DNA of 62,020 nt, taken from JAAZKO01 sp964432115 (GTDB taxonomy: Bacteria; Patescibacteriota; Microgenomatia; UBA1400; PJMF01). The translations under genes and the position numbers were made by a program. How positions within the stretch are numbered: the first letter of the stretch is position 1; each line of letters opens with the position of its first letter. The stretch lies in NCBI GenBank assembly GCA_964432115.1, contig CAYSMC010000024.1, forward strand, positions 1 to 62,020, in the 5' to 3' direction. The notes below the pieces were generated by a model. The model searched no databases. It saw only the letters and a list, made by a program, of their open reading frames with translations, and had not been told where the DNA came from. Of this stretch, positions 58,080 through 62,020 are shown one piece after another.

Positions 58080-58796
58080 ATGGAGAAAGGGATTGAGCTA
58101 ATTGATCTTAGCTACCAACCTTGGGTTTTTTTGTGGGATTCCAATCAAGAACAAATTATTAATTTTGGTCGGGAAGCTCTAGAGTGGTGGCAACTATATC
58201 GACAAGATTCAGGCAATGAACACTGGCAAGTTATTTATCCGTTTAAATCTGGAATCTTGCAATCTAAGTGGGCGTTGGAACAAGTTTTACAAAATAATTT
58301 TGTGCTAGATCATGAACAATTAAAAAAAGCAAAACACTTACGAGTGGTACTAACGGGAGCGAATACTGATTTAGAGAAAGTGACTATTAAACGTAGTTTT
58401 GCGCAGAATTTTTTAAAACCAGTTAGCATTGTGGATCGAGCTGATTTTTTTAATTCTCATTTGAGAGCTAAACAAGATTTCTCAAAATTAAAATTAATTA
58501 TTGATTTAAACCTAGATTTTGCTGAATTATCTTTATTTTTATTGGATAAAAGATTAAAGATGAAGCACTTGCCTTTAAGCGAAAATCTTGATGAAGCGTT
58601 ATTAATTAAACATCTTAAATCAGCGGTTGATAGTTTTATTTTGAATGTACCCAGTAAGCTTTTTCAAGAAAAATGGCAGTATTTTTATTTTTTTATTCAT
58701 CCTAATATTAAAAATTCTTTGATATTAGATGAATTAAGTCGCCATTTGCAAATGGAAGGTATTCTTAATCAGGAACATCTTGCTGCCTATGTTTAA
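58080..58796 (+). CDS. Eroded MreB-like actin-fold protein in the mreB position
   Basis: The 238-residue product has no ATPase motif at first sight, but its segments follow MreB in order: 'IELIDLSYQPWVFLWDSNQE' (strand 1-2), 'INFGREALEWWQLYRQ' (MreB 'vG.eAk.m.gr'), 'WQVIYPFKSGILQSKWALEQVL' ('i.PlkdGvi.d...te.ml'), 'HLRVVLTGANTDLEKVTIKRSFAQ' ('PrvvicvPsg.t.vErrav..aa'), and 'LKLIIDLNLDFAELSLFLLDKRLKMKHLPLSENLDEALLIKHLK' ('vvDIGgGTtEvaviSlggi......GGdemDeaI...vr'). The phosphate loops are lost and the protein ends before the adenosine motif. It sits directly before mreC, mreD and mrdA, exactly where mreB belongs. It is likely a non-nucleotide-binding structural partner. Confidence 0.65.
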   Translation: MEKGIELIDLSYQPWVFLWDSNQEQIINFGREALEWWQLYRQDSGNEHWQVIYPFKSGILQSKWALEQVLQNNFVLDHEQLKKAKHLRVVLTGANTDLEKVTIKRSFAQNFLKPVSIVDRADFFNSHLRAKQDFSKLKLIIDLNLDFAELSLFLLDKRLKMKHLPLSENLDEALLIKHLKSAVDSFILNVPSKLFQEKWQYFYFFIHPNIKNSLILDELSRHLQMEGILNQEHLAAYV

Positions 58797-59556
58797 TCAT
58801 CAAAAAATTAGTCGTTATTTTTTAGTTATTGTCTTATTAGTGTTTATATTTTTGTTGGATTTTTTAAAACTTTTGGCTTTACCAGGTTTGCGTCGTTTAG
58901 CAATTGATTGGCAAGCGCGCAATTATCAAACAATTTTAACTTTGACTCAACCGGTGACTAAGTTAAAACAATTTTGGCAATTACGTCAAAAACTGGAAGA
59001 TCTTGAATATCGTTATCGAGAAGCTTCGGTACAGTTGACTGAATTGGAGGCTCTGCGTGAAGAAAATCAGGCTCTCAGAGCTCTATTGGGCACGACAGAT
59101 CGAGCTTTAGGGAAAAAACTAGTGACACGACCAATTAGTTCTTTTGCTAAACCAGTATTGGCTGTGGGCAGTGACAGTGGTTTGCAGCCTGGTTCTTTGG
59201 TTTTGGGAGAGGGTAATTTATTGGGCGTGGTTGATAATGTTAATCAACAACAAGCGCGAGTATTATTGCTCAAGAATATGTTGGATCAGGGTGTGGTGGC
59301 GAAAACAGAATCTGGAGTGAAGGGGATAGTCAAAGGAGACGGTAAAAATATTTTATTAACTGAAGTAGCTAGTGAGGAAACTTTAAAATTGCGAGAGAGG
59401 GTGGTAACGGTAGGGCAGACGGGTATTGGTCCAGATATTTTTATTGGCAGAATTGTTAGTCTGAAAGAACTTAATCCAGCCAAGTCAACTCAGCAAGCAA
59501 TTTTGCAACAAGACGTTAATTTTTACGAATTAAGTTTAGTTGAGGTGCAACCATGA
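58789..59556 (+). CDS. mreC: Rod shape-determining protein MreC
   Basis: A bitopic protein of 255 residues (from the ATG at 58789, overlapping the upstream gene by 8 nt). It has one membrane helix (about residues 10-30), a coiled coil ('LKQFWQLRQKLEDLEYRYREASVQLTELEALREENQALRALL') and the MreC beta domains ('VTRPISSFAKPVLAVGSDSGLQPGSLVLGEGNLLGVVDNVNQQQARVLLL', then 'GIVKGDGKNILLTEV' and 'VVTVGQTGIGPDIFIGRIVSL'). MreC scaffolds the elongasome, linking MreB, MreD and PBP2. Confidence 0.93.
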   Translation: MFNHQKISRYFLVIVLLVFIFLLDFLKLLALPGLRRLAIDWQARNYQTILTLTQPVTKLKQFWQLRQKLEDLEYRYREASVQLTELEALREENQALRALLGTTDRALGKKLVTRPISSFAKPVLAVGSDSGLQPGSLVLGEGNLLGVVDNVNQQQARVLLLKNMLDQGVVAKTESGVKGIVKGDGKNILLTEVASEETLKLRERVVTVGQTGIGPDIFIGRIVSLKELNPAKSTQQAILQQDVNFYELSLVEVQP

Positions 59557-59996
59557 TTTATTTAAATTATTTATTGCAAGTTATTTTATTATTGGTTTTA
59601 TTGAGTGTTGAATCAACGTTGGCCTTACCAATTTTTAGCTTGTTTTTTGCTTTTAAACTGCTAGATAAATTAAATCCTAGAGATGATCAAAGTTTTTATT
59701 ATTTAATTTTAGCTTTAGTAGTGTTGAGCATAGTGATAGCTGTTTTTTATCAATTGACTATTACTTTAGCCGTATTGCTAATGTGTAGTTATTATTATTT
59801 GAGAACTTTAGTGGGAAGCAGGGTTTTTATTAAAAGTTTTCAACAGTGGCAATTTTTACAACTCTTATTATTTGCTATTTTACAATTAGTAATCTTTTTT
59901 ACATCAGGTTTAAGCATGAATGTGTTTATGATTGGACAAGGCCTGCTAGTTGTACTTATCTTAATTTTTAAAACGATAATCATTAATAAGTTATGA
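59553..59996 (+). CDS. mreD: Rod shape-determining protein MreD
   Basis: A 147-residue, five- or six-helix membrane protein, very Leu/Phe-rich, with almost no polar motif ('LSVESTLALPIFSLFFAFKLLDKLNPRDDQSFYYLILALVVLS'). The identity rests mainly on position, size and topology: it overlaps mreC by 4 nt at its start (ATGA) and mrdA by 4 nt at its end, the conserved mreC-mreD-mrdA order. MreD family sequence is weakly conserved, so context carries the call. Confidence 0.8.
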   Translation: MIYLNYLLQVILLLVLLSVESTLALPIFSLFFAFKLLDKLNPRDDQSFYYLILALVVLSIVIAVFYQLTITLAVLLMCSYYYLRTLVGSRVFIKSFQQWQFLQLLLFAILQLVIFFTSGLSMNVFMIGQGLLVVLILIFKTIIINKL

Positions 59997-61843
59997 AAAA
60001 AAACAGTTTTATTAATCGTGATCGCAAGAAATTATTTTGGCTTACAATCTTATTGTTTGTGGTTTTTACTTTGTTATTACTGCGTCTAGCTGATTTACAA
60101 TTAATTCGTGGTCAAGAGTTGGCTCAGTTGGCAGAACAAAATCGTTATTTTGCCAAAACCTATTTAACTGAACGAGCCTTAATTTTTGATCGTTATCAGC
60201 AACCGTTGTTAAAAAATCACCCCAATTATTATTTACTAGCTGATCCTAAGCAACTTTATAGTCAACAAGAATTAATAGATCACGATCAGGCTTTATTTCT
60301 CATGGCAAGTGATAGCGCACAAATTAATCGGGATTTTTCTAGAGTCTATCTTTATCCTCAAGCCCTCGCTCACGTTCTGGGGTATGTAACTGGTGTGACA
60401 GCTGATGATCTAGCCAATAATCAACAATTAAATTTTACTGAACAATTTGGACGAATGGGCTTAGAAGCTTATTTTGATAATCAATTACATTCTAGTGCTG
60501 GTATCAAGATCTATGAAGTTGATGCTTTAGGTAATATGCAACAATTAGTTAGTGAAACCGAGCCTGAAACTGGTGAAAATTTGTTTACTAGTCTTGATCC
60601 CTTTTTATCTGAGGTAGCATACCAAGCCTTAGGTGATAAAAAGGGTGCGGTAGTGATTATGGATGCTCAAACTGGACAAATTCTGACTTTACTGAGTAGT
60701 CCAAGTTTTGATCCAAATTTGTTTGAAGCAGTGCGGATGGCGAATTTATTAGATCAAACTGACAGCGAAGCTCAACAAGAATTAACCAGCTATTTAACCG
60801 ATGATCGGCAATTATTTTTTAATCGAGCAGTGAGTGGAAATTATCCACCTGGATCAGTATTTAAAGTCGTGACTGCTCTGGCTGCCTTAGAAGAAGGAGT
60901 AGTTGATTCATCTACGACGATCCTTGACGAAGGTGTGTTGCAAGTAGGTGACTATCAATATGCTAATTGGTATTACACTCAGTATGGTCGCGTCGAAGGA
61001 GAGATTAATATATCGAAAGCCATTATTCGTAGTAACGACATTTTCTTTTATAAAATTGCTGAATGGCTTGGTCCAGAAAAATTAGCTGACTATGCTCGTT
61101 TGCTAGGTTTAGGTCAAACAACCGGCATTGAATTGAGTAATGAAACTCCTGGCTTAGTACCTGATCCAGCCTGGAAAGAAGAATATTTTGGTGAAAAATG
61201 GTTTTTAGGTAATACTTATCATTATGGCATTGGTCAGGGAGATTTATTGCTTAGTCCTCTGCAAATAGCGAGAGTATTTCAAGCTATTTTTAATCAAGGA
61301 GTAATTTGTCGTCCGACTTTATTAAGTGATGTCCGAGAGTGTTATGATTTAGCTTTTAATCAGGAAAATTTAGATTTACTCAATCAGGCTTTGTTGGGAG
61401 TGACTCAAACAGGAGGAACAGCTTTTCCTTTGTTTGATTATAATCAAAATGTAGCCAGCACTCTTAGTCAACGTTTGGGTGATGAAACTTTTAATGACAT
61501 GATTGCTAGAGAAAAAATTAGAGCGGGGATGATAGCTGGTAAAACTGGTACTTCTGAGTTTGGTGCAGTGAATGAAAGAGGTTATCGAGCCACTCACGCT
61601 TGGTTTTCTAGTGTTGTTGGTCTAAATAAACAGTTAATTCTTGATCATTGGCAGGAATTAGGTATAGACAGTGCTAATGCTGTTCAAAAAACCTGGTTAG
61701 AGGCTTTAAAGAATGATCAATTACCTCAAGAAATAGTGATCACAGTGTTAGTGGAAAGCGATGGTGAAACTATTTATCGAGAGGGTTCGGCTGATGCGGC
61801 ACCGATCGTTAGAGAAATCTTAGCTTGGATGACTGGTTTTTAA
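59993..61843 (+). CDS. mrdA: Penicillin-binding protein 2 (peptidoglycan transpeptidase of the elongasome)
   Basis: A class B PBP of 616 residues: a single N-terminal membrane helix (about 13-33), the dimerisation domain ('RALIFDRYQQPLLKNHPNYYLLADP' and so on), and a transpeptidase domain with SVFK (Ser288-Lys291), SND (Ser347) and KTGTSE (Lys517). All three catalytic motifs are intact. With SEDS protein RodA it elongates the cell wall. No rodA is in the window. It overlaps mreD by 4 nt and ends the mre operon. Confidence 0.96.
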   Translation: MKKNSFINRDRKKLFWLTILLFVVFTLLLLRLADLQLIRGQELAQLAEQNRYFAKTYLTERALIFDRYQQPLLKNHPNYYLLADPKQLYSQQELIDHDQALFLMASDSAQINRDFSRVYLYPQALAHVLGYVTGVTADDLANNQQLNFTEQFGRMGLEAYFDNQLHSSAGIKIYEVDALGNMQQLVSETEPETGENLFTSLDPFLSEVAYQALGDKKGAVVIMDAQTGQILTLLSSPSFDPNLFEAVRMANLLDQTDSEAQQELTSYLTDDRQLFFNRAVSGNYPPGSVFKVVTALAALEEGVVDSSTTILDEGVLQVGDYQYANWYYTQYGRVEGEINISKAIIRSNDIFFYKIAEWLGPEKLADYARLLGLGQTTGIELSNETPGLVPDPAWKEEYFGEKWFLGNTYHYGIGQGDLLLSPLQIARVFQAIFNQGVICRPTLLSDVRECYDLAFNQENLDLLNQALLGVTQTGGTAFPLFDYNQNVASTLSQRLGDETFNDMIAREKIRAGMIAGKTGTSEFGAVNERGYRATHAWFSSVVGLNKQLILDHWQELGIDSANAVQKTWLEALKNDQLPQEIVITVLVESDGETIYREGSADAAPIVREILAWMTGF

Positions 61844-61902
61844 TTTTTTTAGATATTGTTTGAATGTCAAATCTTTGTCAATTGTTTATTTGATAATAAT
61901 TT

Positions 61903-62020
61903 AATGAAGCAATTTGGCAAAGATCATTTAACAGCACTGTGGTCAGTAACGGGAATAGGGAGACAAAGTTATCAGCGCTGTTTACTTGCGCAAAAAAAAG
62001 CGCAAATTAGTGACGAGGAT
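61903..62020 (+). CDS. N-terminus of a DprA-like protein (3' partial)
   Basis: The frame from the ATG at 61903 is open to the window end. The first 39 residues 'MKQFGKDHLTALWSVTGIGR' and 'QSYQRCLLAQKKAQISDED' resemble the N-terminal helix-hairpin-helix of DprA/Smf DNA-processing proteins ('L.l...pGiG...'), which load RecA on incoming single-stranded DNA. A TAATAA-like -10 box (61894-61899) sits just upstream. With so little sequence the family is a suggestion only. Confidence 0.45.

Overview
The window looks like a piece of a Candidate Phyla Radiation (Patescibacteria) genome, plausibly from the Microgenomates/Katanobacteria side. The evidence is low GC, short gaps between genes, membrane-anchored PEGA, LamG/DUF2341, DUF2207 and dockerin-like surface proteins, and a minimal set of translation and cell-wall genes. 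UGA is an ordinary stop here (for example murD and the cassette GNAT gene), so the UGA=Gly code of Gracilibacteria/SR1 does not apply. The phylum is inference; no 16S gene is present. The first 63 bases form a perfect fold-back, so position 1 may be a contig end.

Layout. 1-4037: a MacB-like ABC exporter operon. 4046-10884 (minus): a giant LamG surface protein, a GT87-like mannosyltransferase and a PEGA/beta-propeller protein, with tRNA-Arg and tRNA-Pro genes just upstream of two of them. 10958-15951: a degenerate MreB, murF, murD and a WecG/TagA-type glycosyltransferase. 15974-17759: a small MerR/excisionase-type regulator, then rplJ-rplL behind an L10 leader. 17803-22232: a DUF2207 protein, then thrS preceded by what reads as a complete threonine leader-peptide attenuator. 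22246-26935 (minus): secE-nusG-rplK-rplA, preceded by a cysteine-rich surface protein and a dockerin-like protein. 27016-32064: galU, an unassigned rod-shaped structured RNA (perhaps 6S-like), three tRNAs, rpmG, and a GT28 glycosyltransferase.

32090-38667 is the most unusual region. A tRNA-Trp gene is followed by a 20-bp copy of its own 3' end, then by eight diverged copies of a related repeat of about 29-34 bp, 0.4-1.4 kb apart. Between the repeats lie small accessory genes typical of integron cassettes (GNAT acetyltransferases, a histidine phosphatase, a cupin, an alpha/beta hydrolase, membrane and unknown proteins), mostly one per interval and several with their own promoter. This resembles an integron-like cassette array anchored on a tRNA gene. 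No recombinase lies in the window.

38701-50273 is accessory: an APH-like kinase with a ParB/Srx-fold partner, a 1592-residue helical protein among small ORFs, a gene with an in-frame UGA, a deacetylase/thioredoxin-like fusion and an HExxH protein. 50516-62020 returns to core functions: an ECF sigma factor with a membrane partner, a site-2 protease, rpmB, fmt, def, an O-antigen ligase/TPR protein, and a rod-shape operon in which the mreB position holds a short eroded actin-like protein upstream of mreC, mreD and mrdA.

A recurring feature is the leaderless gene: an extended -10 box (TGnTATAAT-like) ending 6-10 nt before the ATG or GTG. This fixes the start codon of many genes, including the thrS leader peptide. 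A minority of genes instead carry clear Shine-Dalgarno sequences.
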